A stretch of DNA of 64,000 nt, taken from positions 186,001 to 250,000 of the forward strand of contig CAWJPL010000027.1 in the NCBI GenBank assembly GCA_963844695.1. The letters are read 5' to 3'. Numbering within the stretch: position 1 is the stretch's first letter; every line of letters starts with the position of its first letter. Source of the stretch: RYN-230 sp963844695 (lineage in GTDB: Bacteria; Actinomycetota; Actinomycetes; Streptosporangiales; Streptosporangiaceae). Below are positions 7,891-16,076 of the stretch, piece by piece. The notes under the pieces were generated by a model. That model saw nothing but the letters and a program-made list of their open reading frames with translations. It ran no database searches and was not told the DNA's origin. A program made the translations under genes and the position numbers.

Positions 7891-8826
7891 ATGAACCTCA
7901 CTGACCACGCCGGAGTCCGGCTCACGCACGGCAAGCCCAAGGTCAACGGCGTGGAGATCCACTACGCGATCGGCGGCGCCGGCGAGCCGGTGTTCTTGCT
8001 GCACGGCACGCCGAAGACCATGTCGTACTGGCGCCACGTCGTGCCGCTGCTGACCCCCCACTACACCGTCATCGCGGTCGACAACCGGGGCGCCGGGGGC
8101 TCCCAGCGCCCCTTGACCGGCTACGACACCGCCACGATGGCCGGTGACGTCGCCGAACTGGCTACCCACCTGGGCTTCGACCAGTTCCGCGTGGCCGGCG
8201 AGGACTGGGGCGCGGCCATCGCCTACGCCGTCGCCGCCTTCCACCGGTCCCGGGTGCAGCAACTGGTGTTCCAGGAAACGCTCCTGCCCGGGCTGCCAGC
8301 CGGCCCGGGACTGCCAGGCGGCGGACCGGATCCCTCGCTCGCCGCCGACGACATGCGCACCGGCTGGCACTTCAGCTTCTTCGGCCTGCCGAACGTGCCC
8401 GAGCTGCTGCTGGCCGGGCGGGAACGGCCGTTCTGGACCTACTACGCCAGACGCCACATGTGGGACCCCAGCGCGCTGGCCGAGGACGACGTCAACGAAA
8501 TAGTGCGTTCGGCCGAGCAGCCGGGCGGCACCAGGGCCATCTTGGAGATGTACCGCGCCCGCCAGACCGACGCCGAGCAGAACCGCCCGCATTACGCCGA
8601 CCCGATCAGCTGCCCGGTCCTGGCCGTCGGCGCGCAGGCCTATCTCGGGGACGCGGTATCCGAACAGCTGGCGCAAGTGGCCCGCGACGTCCGTGGCGTC
8701 GTCATCCCCGCGTCCGGCCACAACATCGCGCTGGAGAACCCGGCCGCCCTGGCCCAGGCCTACCTCGACTTCTTCGCTGCCCGGTCCTCAGCCGCCCGGC
8801 CACCGACATCTCCGTCGCCGGGCTGA
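7891..8826 (+). CDS. Alpha/beta hydrolase, epoxide hydrolase or dehalogenase type
   Basis: The 311-residue protein has an HGTP oxyanion motif (residues 39-42) and the nucleophile elbow GEDWGA with Asp105. A histidine at 277 lies in ASGHNIALENP. An aspartate nucleophile followed by Trp is the hallmark of epoxide hydrolases and haloalkane or haloacid dehalogenases, as opposed to serine esterases. A cap domain fills roughly residues 140-240. The ATG at 7891 follows AGAAGGAG, a strong ribosome site; longer upstream frames run through the palindrome and repeat region and are unlikely. Substrate is unknown. The enzyme is probably cytosolic, as no signal peptide is seen. Confidence 0.85.
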   Translation: MNLTDHAGVRLTHGKPKVNGVEIHYAIGGAGEPVFLLHGTPKTMSYWRHVVPLLTPHYTVIAVDNRGAGGSQRPLTGYDTATMAGDVAELATHLGFDQFRVAGEDWGAAIAYAVAAFHRSRVQQLVFQETLLPGLPAGPGLPGGGPDPSLAADDMRTGWHFSFFGLPNVPELLLAGRERPFWTYYARRHMWDPSALAEDDVNEIVRSAEQPGGTRAILEMYRARQTDAEQNRPHYADPISCPVLAVGAQAYLGDAVSEQLAQVARDVRGVVIPASGHNIALENPAALAQAYLDFFAARSSAARPPTSPSPG

Positions 8827-8886
8827 CGCCCAATTACCCGGTCCGCCGGTGAGTCGCTGTAAGCTATGTGGGCTTGGCGGCCATGA

Positions 8887-8960
8887 GGCGGAGTAGCTCA
8901 GTCAGGCAGAGCAAGCGGCTCATAATCGCTGTGTCGCCGGTTCAAGTCCGGCCTCCGCTA
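8887..8960 (+). tRNA. tRNA-Met (CAT)
   Basis: A 74-base cloverleaf. Acceptor arms are GGCGGAG and CTCCGCT, with a G-U first pair as is usual for actinobacterial elongator tRNA-Met. The D arm contains AGCTCAG, the anticodon loop is CTCATAA, and the T arm contains GGTTCAAGTCC. The 3' CCA is not encoded (CTA follows). It lies directly before rpmG, the usual actinobacterial arrangement. A possible -10 box TAAGCT is at 8860-8865. Confidence 0.95.
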
Positions 8961-9174
8961 CTAGTTCGCGCGGTCCACCGTCCGCGGCCGGCTCCCGGTT
9001 CCGCGGTCCGGTGTGCCGTGCGTGCTGCCGTCCGCGGCCCGGGAATGGTGCCTGGCTGCGGGCTGTTGTCTGTCCAGATGGTCCGCTGTCTGCGGTAGCG
9101 CCTGTTCATACCAGGCCGCTGTCCTTACAGTGGGTCTGTCTGTACTCCGCCCATCCAGAGAAAGGCACTCCATC

Positions 9175-9339
9175 GTGGCTGCCACCGACGTCAGGCCCAA
9201 GATCACCCTGGCCTGCACGGAGTGCAAGCACCGTAACTACATCACCAAGAAGAACCGGCGTAACGACCCGGACCGGCTCGAGCTGAAGAAGTACTGCCCG
9301 AACTGCCGTTGCCACCGGGCGCACCGCGAGACCCGCTAA
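9175..9339 (+). CDS. rpmG: Ribosomal protein L33 (zinc-binding type)
   Basis: The 54-residue protein (AATDVRPKITLACTECKHRNYI at the start) has the two CxxC pairs, CTEC and CPNC, of the zinc-binding form of L33. It is a 50S subunit component near the exit site. Many actinomycetes also hold a cysteine-free copy used when zinc is scarce; this is the zinc-requiring one. The GTG at 9175 follows AGAGAAAGG. A possible -10 box TACAGT is at 9126-9131. It sits between tRNA-Met and hadA, the standard actinobacterial order. Confidence 0.95.
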   Translation: MAATDVRPKITLACTECKHRNYITKKNRRNDPDRLELKKYCPNCRCHRAHRETR

Positions 9340-9346
9340 CGCTCGC

Positions 9347-9807
9347 GTGGCCGTCAACAAGGACTACGCCGGCCGGTCGTTCCCGGCGACGCAGCCCTAC
9401 GAGGTCAGCCGGGTCAAGATCGCCGAGTTCGCCGAACGCGATCGGTGATCCCAACCCGGTCTACCGGGACCGCGACGCGGCCGCCGCGGCCGGCTACCCG
9501 GACGTGATCGCCCCGCCCACGTTTCCTATCGTGGTGACGATGGCCGCGTCCGGGCAGGCCATCGCCGACCCGGACCTCGGCATCAACTACGCCCTGGTGG
9601 TCCACGGCGAGCAGCGCTTCAGCTACGCCCGCCCGCTGCGTGCGGGCGACGTGGTCACCGCGCAGTCCACCATCGAGACCATCAAGACGCTCGGCCGCAA
9701 CACGGTGATGACCACCCGCACCGAGGTCCGGACCGTGGCGGGCGAGCAGGTGTGCACCGCCTTTTGCGACGCTGGTGGAACGCGGGACGGCAGGCGAGGC
9801 GGAGTGA
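9347..9807 (+). CDS. MaoC-like dehydratase HadA-type subunit, broken by two single-base insertions
   Basis: The GTG at 9347 starts AVNKDYAGRSFPATQPYEVS, the usual N-terminus of the FAS1-like dehydratase. After FAE the frame hits TGA, but one base further on the expected IGDPNPVYRD continues, so position 9437 looks like an extra C. A second extra base, in the TTTT at 9762-9765, is needed to reach the natural ending (TLVERGTAGEAE) and the TGA at 9805-9807, which overlaps the hadB GTG. Without the second correction the frame runs through into hadB as a false fusion. In mycobacteria HadAB dehydrates 3-hydroxyacyl-ACP in mycolate synthesis; here the role is probably fatty-acid or polyketide dehydration. 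Confidence 0.7.
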
Positions 9808-10232
9808 GCGTGGCGGTCAAGTACGCGGACGTCGAAGTGGGCGCCGAGCTTCCCCCGGCCAGCTACCCGGTGGCCCGGCTGGACCTGATCAAGTACTGCG
9901 GCGCGTCCGGTGACTTCAACGTCATCCACTGGAACGAGCGGATCGCCCGGTCGGTGGGGCTGCCCAACGTCATCGCGCACGGCATGTTCACCATGGCCCA
10001 GGCGGCGCGCTACGTCACGGACTGGTCCGGCGACCCAGGGGCCATGACTGAGTTCGGCGTCCGGTTCTCGGCCCCGGTGGTCGTGCCCGACGACGACGGT
10101 TTCGTGACCATCGAGGTCAGCGGCACCATCGAGGAGAAGCTGGACGACAACCGGGTCGTGGTGGCGCTGACCGCCCGGTCGGCCGGGGACAAGGTACTCA
10201 CCCGGTCCCGCGCGGTGGTCCGGCTGCCCTGA
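9804..10232 (+). CDS. MaoC-like (R)-specific dehydratase, HadB-type subunit
   Basis: The 142-residue hot-dog protein has the hydratase signature: YCGASGDFNVIHWNERIARSVGLPNVIAHG contains the catalytic Asp (D-F-N) and the His five residues later. It pairs with the HadA-type protein to form a heterodimeric 3-hydroxyacyl dehydratase. The GTG at 9804 overlaps the hadA stop (GTGA), the usual coupling of this pair. In the raw sequence the hadA frame runs into this gene, which would make one 308-residue fusion; I regard that as an artefact of a one-base error at 9762-9765. murB follows nine bases later. Confidence 0.85.
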   Translation: MSVAVKYADVEVGAELPPASYPVARLDLIKYCGASGDFNVIHWNERIARSVGLPNVIAHGMFTMAQAARYVTDWSGDPGAMTEFGVRFSAPVVVPDDDGFVTIEVSGTIEEKLDDNRVVVALTARSAGDKVLTRSRAVVRLP

Positions 10233-10240
10233 CGCCGCCC

Positions 10241-11392
10241 ATGGCCAACGTCCGCGAACCGGTGAGGCTGTCCCGCTTCACCACCCTGGGGCTGGGCGGA
10301 CCGGCCCGGCGTTTCGTGGTGGCCGGCACCGACGAGGAGATCATCGCCGCGGTGCGGGCCGCCGACCAGCGTGGCGAGCCGTTGCTGGTCCTCGGCGGGG
10401 GCAGCAACCTGGTCATCTCCGACGACGGTTTTCCCGGCACCGTGATCCAGGTGGCCACCAAGGGCATTCACCGGGCGGCCGACCCCGGAGCGGGCCCGGA
10501 CGCGGCCGGGCCGGGCCAGGCGGAGCCGGGTGCACCGGTGACGCTGACCGTCGCGGCCGGCGAGGACTGGGACACGGTCGTCGCTTCCTGCGTGGCCGCC
10601 GACCTGGCCGGGCTGGAATGCCTGTCTGGCATCCCCGGGCTCGCGGGCGCGACGCCGATCCAGAACGTCGGCGCCTACGGCCAGGAGGTAGCCGACACCA
10701 TCACCAGGGTCAGGGCCTACGACCGGGCCACGGCCGAGGTGGTGGACCTCGCCGCGGCGGACTGCGGGTTCGGCTACCGGACCAGTGCCTTCAAGCGCAG
10801 CGTCACGGCCCCGGCGGTGACCGGCCGGTTCGTGGTACTCGAAGTGACCTTCCAGCTCACCAACGACCGGCTGTCCCGGCCGCTCCGCTACGCCGAACTG
10901 GCCCGGGCCCTGGGCCCGGACCCGGTCCCGCTGGGCGACGTGCGCTCGGCCGTGCTCCAGCTCCGCCGCAGCAAGGGCATGGTCCTCGATCCCGCTGACC
11001 CGGACAGCCGGAGCGCGGGATCCTTCTTCACCAACCCCGTCCTGGACGCCGCCCAGTTCGCCGCGCTGCGCCGGGTGGTGGACGAGCGGTGCGGTCCCGG
11101 CGTCCCGATCCCGCAGTTCCCGGCCGAGCCGGGCCGGGTGAAGGTGCCGGCCGCCTGGCTCATCGGGCAGGCCGGGTTCGGCAAGGGCTACCAGGGCCCG
11201 CGCCGGGCCGGCGGTGGCCGGCCGGGACCTGCCGCGCACATCTCCACCAAGCACACGCTGGCCCTGGTCAACCCGGGGGACGCCCGCACCGCCGACGTGG
11301 TCGGCCTGGCCCGGGAGATCCGCGACCGGGTCCGTGACGTCTTCGGGGTCGAACTGGCCAGCGAGCCGGTGCTGGTCGGCGTCAGCCTCTGA
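10241..11392 (+). CDS. murB: UDP-N-acetylmuramate dehydrogenase MurB
   Basis: The 383-residue protein reduces UDP-GlcNAc-enolpyruvate to UDP-MurNAc with NADPH in the cytosol, the second step of peptidoglycan precursor synthesis. It begins with the flavin-binding FTTLGLGGPARRF and VLGGGSNLVISDDGF motifs. GIPGLAGATPIQNVGAYGQE, YRTSAFK and the active-site GSFFTNPV follow. The region at about residues 83-100 has an Ala/Gly/Pro-rich insertion. Length is slightly above the type I average, as usual in actinomycetes. It follows hadB closely and ends the rpmG-hadAB-murB group. Confidence 0.95.
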   Translation: MANVREPVRLSRFTTLGLGGPARRFVVAGTDEEIIAAVRAADQRGEPLLVLGGGSNLVISDDGFPGTVIQVATKGIHRAADPGAGPDAAGPGQAEPGAPVTLTVAAGEDWDTVVASCVAADLAGLECLSGIPGLAGATPIQNVGAYGQEVADTITRVRAYDRATAEVVDLAAADCGFGYRTSAFKRSVTAPAVTGRFVVLEVTFQLTNDRLSRPLRYAELARALGPDPVPLGDVRSAVLQLRRSKGMVLDPADPDSRSAGSFFTNPVLDAAQFAALRRVVDERCGPGVPIPQFPAEPGRVKVPAAWLIGQAGFGKGYQGPRRAGGGRPGPAAHISTKHTLALVNPGDARTADVVGLAREIRDRVRDVFGVELASEPVLVGVSL

Positions 11393-11409
11393 GCACGGAA
11401 GGATTCCTC

Positions 11410-12285
11410 GTGACGGCAGAACAAACACCAGCCGCCGGGCGGGCTCTGGTCCTCGGCGGTGGCGGGCTGTCCGGGATCGCCTGGGAGACGGGGATCCTGG
11501 CCGGGCTGGCGGCAGGCGGCGCCGACGTCACCACGGCGGACTACGTGCTGGGCACCTCGGCCGGGGCCACGGTGACGGCCCAGATCGGCAGCGGGCTGCC
11601 GGTGGCGGACCTGTTCGACCGGCAGACCGTGCCCGCGTTGCAGTCCGCGGAGCTGGCCCCGGACCTGAGCCGGGTCATCGAGCTCATGGAGTCGTGGGAG
11701 AAGCTGCCGCTGGAGTTCCCCGACCCGGCCGAGCTGCGGCGCGTGATCGGCCAGCGGGCGCTGGCGGTGCAGACCGTGCCCGAGGCCGAGCGGCGCGCGG
11801 TGATCGCCGGGCGGCTGCCCCGCCGCGCCTGGCCGTCCCGCAAGCTCGCCGTGGTCGCGGTGGAAGCCCACACTGGTGACGTCCGCGTGTTCGACAAAGA
11901 CTCAGGCGCGGACCTCGTCGACGCGGTGACGGCGAGCTGCGCCATCCCGGGCATCTGGCCCCCAGTCACCATCGGCGGGGGCCGCTACATCGACGGTGGC
12001 ACGCGTTCCGTGGTCAACGCCGACCTGGCCGCCGGCTACCAGCGGGTGCTGATCCTGGCCCCGATGGCCGACCCGTCGCTGGACGAGCAGGTCGCCGGGC
12101 TGGTGGCGGCGGGTGACGAGGTCCAGGTGCAGGTGATCACCCCGGACGACGAGTCCATCGCCGCCTTCGGGCTGAACCCGCTGGACCCCGCGGTGCGTGC
12201 GCCGGTGGCGCGGGCCGGGTACGCGCAGGGAGAACGCGCCGCCGCTGCGGTCGCCCGCCTGTGGCAGCGCCCGGATTTTCCCTAA
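11410..12285 (+). CDS. Patatin-like phospholipase
   Basis: The 291-residue protein has the three patatin signatures. These are a Gly-rich oxyanion loop LGGGGLSG near residues 15-22, the nucleophile elbow GTSAG with Ser50, and the dyad aspartate in IDGG (Asp195). Such enzymes hydrolyse acyl chains from phospholipids or neutral lipids with a Ser-Asp dyad. No signal peptide or membrane helix is seen, so it is probably cytosolic. A ribosome site GAAGGA precedes the GTG at 11410. It follows murB by 17 bases and may share its transcript. The natural substrate is unknown. Confidence 0.88.
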   Translation: MTAEQTPAAGRALVLGGGGLSGIAWETGILAGLAAGGADVTTADYVLGTSAGATVTAQIGSGLPVADLFDRQTVPALQSAELAPDLSRVIELMESWEKLPLEFPDPAELRRVIGQRALAVQTVPEAERRAVIAGRLPRRAWPSRKLAVVAVEAHTGDVRVFDKDSGADLVDAVTASCAIPGIWPPVTIGGGRYIDGGTRSVVNADLAAGYQRVLILAPMADPSLDEQVAGLVAAGDEVQVQVITPDDESIAAFGLNPLDPAVRAPVARAGYAQGERAAAAVARLWQRPDFP

Positions 12286-12413
12286 CGCCCCCTGGCGCCG
12301 GTGACTCTGGAGCCCTGCGATCGGCCTGTCCCACGCGGTTCATCGCCCGACGGGCTAATGGCTCAGCGCGGCTCACCGTCCAGCGCCACCCGGCAACCAC
12401 CTCCAGCCGCTGC

Positions 12414-12419
12414 TAGCAT
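12414..12419 (+). promoter_or_regulatory. -10 box for a probably leaderless esterase message
   Basis: TAGCAT at 12414-12419 lies six bases before the GTG at 12426, with no ribosome site between. This is the spacing expected when transcription starts at the first base of the start codon. Confidence 0.4.
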
Positions 12420-12425
12420 CGCGGC

Positions 12426-13361
12426 GTGCCCGGACCGTTCGCCGATGAGCAACTCGCCGCCTACGTAGCGCAGGCGTCCTCGGTGTTCGCCCAGCCTGAG
12501 GTGGCCGCGATGCGTGCCGGAATCGCCAGCCGCGCGGCGGCGCGCCCGCCTGGACCGGACCTGTATGAGGTGCGCGACCTGCGGATCGGCGAGCTCCCGG
12601 CGCGGCTGTACCGGCCCGCTCCCGGCCCCGTCCCGCTGGTGGTGTACCTGCACGGCGGCGGCTGGACGATCGGCAGCCTCGAGTCCCACGACCGGATGTG
12701 CCGCCGCCTCGCGGACGGTTCCGGCGCTGCGGTCCTGGCCATCGACTACCGGCTCGCGCCAGAACACCCGTGGCCGGCCTCGGTCGACGACACCGTGGCC
12801 GCGCTGCGCTGGGTGGCCTCCGGCCCGGCCGGCCTCGGGCCAGATGGGCTGGGGCCAGCGCCGACCGCGGTCGCCGTGGCGGGCGACAGCGCCGGTGGCA
12901 CCCTCGCCGCGCTGGGCTGCCTGCGCCTGCGCGACGAGTATCCGCCGGCGCTCCCCGATCTGCAGGTGCTGCTCTACGCCAACACCGATCTCACCGGTGC
13001 CCAGCCCTCCATCCGCGAGAAGGCCACCGGCTGGGGCCTGGACGCCGCCACGGTGCGGTTCTTCAACTCCCAGTGGGTCCCGGACCAGGCCCGCTGGGCT
13101 GACCCCGCGGTCAGCCCGCTGCACGCTCCCGACCTGTCTGGGCTGCCTCGTGCGCTGGTCGTCAGCGCGGAGCACGATCCACTCCGCGACGAATCCGAGG
13201 CCTACGCCCGGCGGCTGCGCGAGGCCGGCGTCGAGGTCGAGTTGCGCCGCGAGGCCGGCCTGATCCACGGCTTCATGACGCTGGACGATGTCTCCCCGGC
13301 GTGCGCCGCGGCCGCCGACCGTGTCGCGGCCGACCTGCGCGCCCAGCTCAGCCGGCCCTGA
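12426..13361 (+). CDS. Alpha/beta hydrolase, hormone-sensitive lipase family esterase
   Basis: The 311-residue protein has the HGGGW oxyanion motif (76-80), the nucleophile elbow GDSAGG with Ser155, an acidic residue in SAEHDPLRDE and the histidine in LIHGF. These define the HSL (family IV) esterases, which cleave short- to medium-chain esters. DYRLAPEHPWPA is also typical. No signal peptide is visible. The gene converges with the prepilin peptidase gene on the other strand. The start at GTG 12426 is supported by a -10 box six bases upstream. The natural substrate cannot be told. Confidence 0.9.
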   Translation: MPGPFADEQLAAYVAQASSVFAQPEVAAMRAGIASRAAARPPGPDLYEVRDLRIGELPARLYRPAPGPVPLVVYLHGGGWTIGSLESHDRMCRRLADGSGAAVLAIDYRLAPEHPWPASVDDTVAALRWVASGPAGLGPDGLGPAPTAVAVAGDSAGGTLAALGCLRLRDEYPPALPDLQVLLYANTDLTGAQPSIREKATGWGLDAATVRFFNSQWVPDQARWADPAVSPLHAPDLSGLPRALVVSAEHDPLRDESEAYARRLREAGVEVELRREAGLIHGFMTLDDVSPACAAAADRVAADLRAQLSRP

Positions 13362-13388
13362 AGCCCAGCCGGCGTGCCGCGGGCCGGG

Positions 13389-14207
13389 TCACCGGCCGCT
13401 GGCCGTAATCAGGGAACTGAGCAGAATCGCAGTGAGCGCCCCGGCCAGCAGATAGGGACCGAACGGCAGACGCGACTTCCGGGACGCGCGGCGGGTGGCG
13501 ATGAGCGCGAGCCCGGCGACCGCGGCGAACAGGTACCCGAGGAACAGGCCGGCGACCAGGGTGCCCTGATCCAGCCAGCTCCCGCCCAGCCAGCCCCCGC
13601 CCAGCCAGCCCAGGTACAGGCCGAGGAGACCGGCCAGCTTCACGTCGCCCCAGCCGAGGCCCGCGGGGTAGAGGAGTACCTGGAGCAAGAAGACCCCCCA
13701 GGCCAGGGCCAGGCCGGCGAGCGCGCCAACGAAATGGCCAGCGCCACCGGGGAGCAGCAGCGCGGCGAACCCCAGCAGGGCCAGGGCCACCGGGTAGGAG
13801 GGCAGGGTCAGCGCGTCCGGCAGCCGCTGGCACCGGGCGTCGATCACGGCCAGCGGCACGCTGATCCCGGCCAGGTAGCAGAACGCCGGCAGCGCCGGGC
13901 TCGGCCCGAACCGCATGGCCATGGCGGCGCAGGCCAGCCCGGTGCCAATGGACAGTGACCAGCGGGTCCGTCGGCTGACTGGGGGTGAGCCCGGCGGGCG
14001 TGGGTTATGTGCCCGCGGGTTATGCGCCCGCGGGTTATGTGCCGGTCGGCCAGGTGCCCGTGGTTCAGGTGCCCGTGGTTCAGGTGCCCGTGGTTCAGGT
14101 GGCTGCGGGGCGGCCAGCAGGCGGGCAGTGATCCCGCTGGCCGCCCGGCCCGCGAGCAGCCCGGCCACGGCGGCGGCGGCGACGGTGGCCGCGTCCGCCG
14201 GGTTCAC
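13389..14207 (-). CDS. Prepilin peptidase, A24 family (TadV/CpaA-like)
   Basis: The 272-residue membrane protein carries both catalytic aspartates of the aspartic prepilin peptidases: Asp123 in VIDARCQ and Asp188 in GLGWGDVKLAG. About seven membrane helices follow. It would remove the leader from the Flp pilin and the TadE-like pilins of the adjacent locus at the cytoplasmic face. Residues 36-72 are a soluble insert of two pentapeptide repeats, PEPRA three times and HNPRA three times, encoded by 15-bp tandem repeats. The region just upstream is open in the same frame and acidic, but has no start codon before the GTG at 14207. Confidence 0.88.
   Translation of the reverse strand: MNPADAATVAAAAVAGLLAGRAASGITARLLAAPQPPEPRAPEPRAPEPRAPGRPAHNPRAHNPRAHNPRPPGSPPVSRRTRWSLSIGTGLACAAMAMRFGPSPALPAFCYLAGISVPLAVIDARCQRLPDALTLPSYPVALALLGFAALLLPGGAGHFVGALAGLALAWGVFLLQVLLYPAGLGWGDVKLAGLLGLYLGWLGGGWLGGSWLDQGTLVAGLFLGYLFAAVAGLALIATRRASRKSRLPFGPYLLAGALTAILLSSLITASGR
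14001..14105 (-). repeat. Two adjacent 15-bp tandem repeats within the prepilin peptidase gene
   Basis: Three 15-bp units of the type CGGGTTATGTGCCCG occupy 14001-14045, and three of the type TGGTTCAGGTGCCCG occupy 14061-14105. They keep the reading frame and encode the HNPRA and PEPRA repeats. Copy number could vary between strains without breaking the gene. Confidence 0.85.
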
Positions 14208-14322
14208 CGGCTGCCCCGTTTCATCCGTCCCCGTTTCGTCGGTCCGCGGTGCGTCGGAGCCCGGCGCTGGGCCCGGCTCCTCGGAGCCCGCCGGTCCCGC
14301 GTCGGAGCCCGGCGCGTCGGCT

Positions 14323-15357
14323 CTAGCCGCCGTTGATGCTCTGGATCTCCGCCACGGGGAAGGGCGGCGTGCGGCCGGTCATCTGGATGGGCGGCATCGC
14401 GTTCGGCCCGGGTCCGTTGAGCACGCCTGCGCCCCAGGTCACCGACCAGGTGACGGTGGCGCTGACCGACGCCGCGGCCACCGGGGCCTGCCAGAGCACG
14501 CCGCAGTCCGGCGGGGTGCCCGCTCCGGAACTGGCCGGGGCGTGCCCGACGCGGAACCGTGAGCCGCTGGGGCCGCACGCCGAGTACGGCGTCCCCGGCC
14601 CGTTCGCGCCGACCGAGAACGCGCCCTTCGCCGCGAGCCGGGCCCACACGCTCACGGTTTCCCCACCCAGCGTCGCGGTCACCTCGTAGGCGTCGGGGCG
14701 GCCCGTGGCCACGCTCACCGGCCGGGTCCGGCCCCACACGTAGGTGGCCAGGTTGACGTACCCGTGGCCGGCCGGGTTCACAGTCAGCGTGGGCGCGGGG
14801 ATCCCCATGTGGTTGTAGGCGTAGTCGGCCAGGGTCCGCAGCGGCACCGGCGGGGTGGGCGGGACCTGGCCCGGCGTGGTGAAGTCGAACAGCGGCAGGG
14901 TGTCGCACAGCTTCTGGGCCGCCTTCGACGCCGCCGGGTTGACTGGCAGCTGCCACCAGGTGCCGGGCGGCACCGGCTTGTCCTTGAGCAGCGTCTTCGC
15001 CTGCCGCACCGCCTGGAAGACGCCGAAGGGCGTCCCCGGGCCGACGCTGCCGAACTGCTGGATGATGGTGCTGCTCCCTGCGGTGGTGTCGCCGATCGGC
15101 TGCCAGAGGCAGGGCGGTGGCGGCACCGCTAGCTGGACGTGGACGGCCCCGTTGCCCACGTCGCCTTTGAGCGTGATCAGGCTGTTCAGCGAGACGGAAC
15201 AGGTGTTGCCGGTGCAGCCGACGAAGGCTCCGGCGCTGGCCGGACCGGCCAGCCCCAATCCGGTCAGGCCGAGTCCGATCAGGCAGAGTCCCATGATGTA
15301 CAGGGGCGTTATTAGACCGGGGGGCACGGGAGCCGCGAACGCGGATCGGCGGATCAC
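14323..15357 (-). CDS. Secreted protein of unknown function in the Tad island
   Basis: The 344-residue protein starts with a short basic segment and a long hydrophobic stretch, then GPASAG, which looks like a signal peptide and cleavage site. The mature part is rich in Cys, Thr, Pro and Gly (GAFVGCTGNTCSV at its start) and has no motif I recognise. The GTG at 15357 overlaps the stop of the lipoprotein gene (GTGA), so the two are probably translated together. This start is preferred to longer ones, which run back into that gene. Position next to prepilin peptidase and pilus genes suggests an envelope role; this is inference. Confidence 0.7.
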   Translation of the reverse strand: MIRRSAFAAPVPPGLITPLYIMGLCLIGLGLTGLGLAGPASAGAFVGCTGNTCSVSLNSLITLKGDVGNGAVHVQLAVPPPPCLWQPIGDTTAGSSTIIQQFGSVGPGTPFGVFQAVRQAKTLLKDKPVPPGTWWQLPVNPAASKAAQKLCDTLPLFDFTTPGQVPPTPPVPLRTLADYAYNHMGIPAPTLTVNPAGHGYVNLATYVWGRTRPVSVATGRPDAYEVTATLGGETVSVWARLAAKGAFSVGANGPGTPYSACGPSGSRFRVGHAPASSGAGTPPDCGVLWQAPVAAASVSATVTWSVTWGAGVLNGPGPNAMPPIQMTGRTPPFPVAEIQSINGG

Positions 15358-16076
15358 GGCTTGCACTCCGGCGCCTGCGGATAGTAGACGACCGGGTAGA
15401 CGGATACCACATTCCACTGGCCATTTCTCCTGGCCATGACATCCGTATTCCTATAGTAGTGCTGGTCGGCGGGAATCCGGTCCGGGATGATCTTCCCGGT
15501 GGCCAGGCTGGTATTGTGCGACCCGGAGTTGTCGAAGCACTCGGACACGTCAATCGCGCCGGTGGTGGTGGGATCGGGGTACGCTCGCAGGTGCGAGAAG
15601 TTGATGGCCCCGGTGAACGATTCAGTGGTCACGCTGGGCTCGCTGAGATTTGCCTTGAGTGCGCCGAGTACGTCTCCGGAAACGTACCTCGTCCAGCGGT
15701 CGTCCTGGTTTCCCCGGTACTCGGCGTAGAGGAAAGCGAGCAGGAAGTTCTTGGCGGCCACGACCGCGGGGGCCTCGCCCCGATCGGCGGGCAGCCATCC
15801 CGGCATGAAGATATGGACGTTGCCGCCAAACGGCGGCCAGTTCAGGGCGCCGGTGGCACCGTGGCCGGCCGTGTGGTGCGCTGGACTGGCCGGACTTCCC
15901 GTGCCGTCCGGCGTCGTCACGCCCGCAGGGCGGAAGGTTGTCGGCGGCGTCGAGCACCCGGCCAGCAGGCCGACCGTGATGAGCAGGCCCGCGCTGAGCA
16001 GGCCTCTCGTGAGCAGGGCCGTCCTGAGCAGGCGCCTGCCGAGTAGGCCTGTGCTGAGCCGGCCCCTGGTGAGCAT
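15354..16076 (-). CDS. Putative lipoprotein
   Basis: The 240-residue protein has a long N-terminal region with Leu-rich repeats (LLGRRLLRTALLTRGLL) and then a lipobox, LAGC, with Cys41 as the lipidation site. The exported part contains NWPPFGGNVHIFMPGWLP and a domain of about 130 residues with several Tyr and Trp. I do not recognise the fold. The ATG at 16076 follows GGAGGG and is preferred to the upstream start. It is coupled to the secreted-protein gene downstream and is divergent from cpaB across an AT-rich region. A role in pilus anchoring or the envelope is possible. Confidence 0.7.
   Translation of the reverse strand: MLTRGRLSTGLLGRRLLRTALLTRGLLSAGLLITVGLLAGCSTPPTTFRPAGVTTPDGTGSPASPAHHTAGHGATGALNWPPFGGNVHIFMPGWLPADRGEAPAVVAAKNFLLAFLYAEYRGNQDDRWTRYVSGDVLGALKANLSEPSVTTESFTGAINFSHLRAYPDPTTTGAIDVSECFDNSGSHNTSLATGKIIPDRIPADQHYYRNTDVMARRNGQWNVVSVYPVVYYPQAPECKP

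Noticed and set aside
9309..10232. A single 308-residue fusion of two MaoC-like halves
   Set aside because: The N-terminal 38 residues are out-of-frame rpmG/hadA sequence, and the junction comes from one extra T at 9762-9765. Corrected frames give the normal separate hadA and hadB with a GTGA overlap.
14001..14105. CRISPR-like array
   Set aside because: The units are contiguous 15-bp repeats without spacers and encode protein repeats. No cas genes are present.
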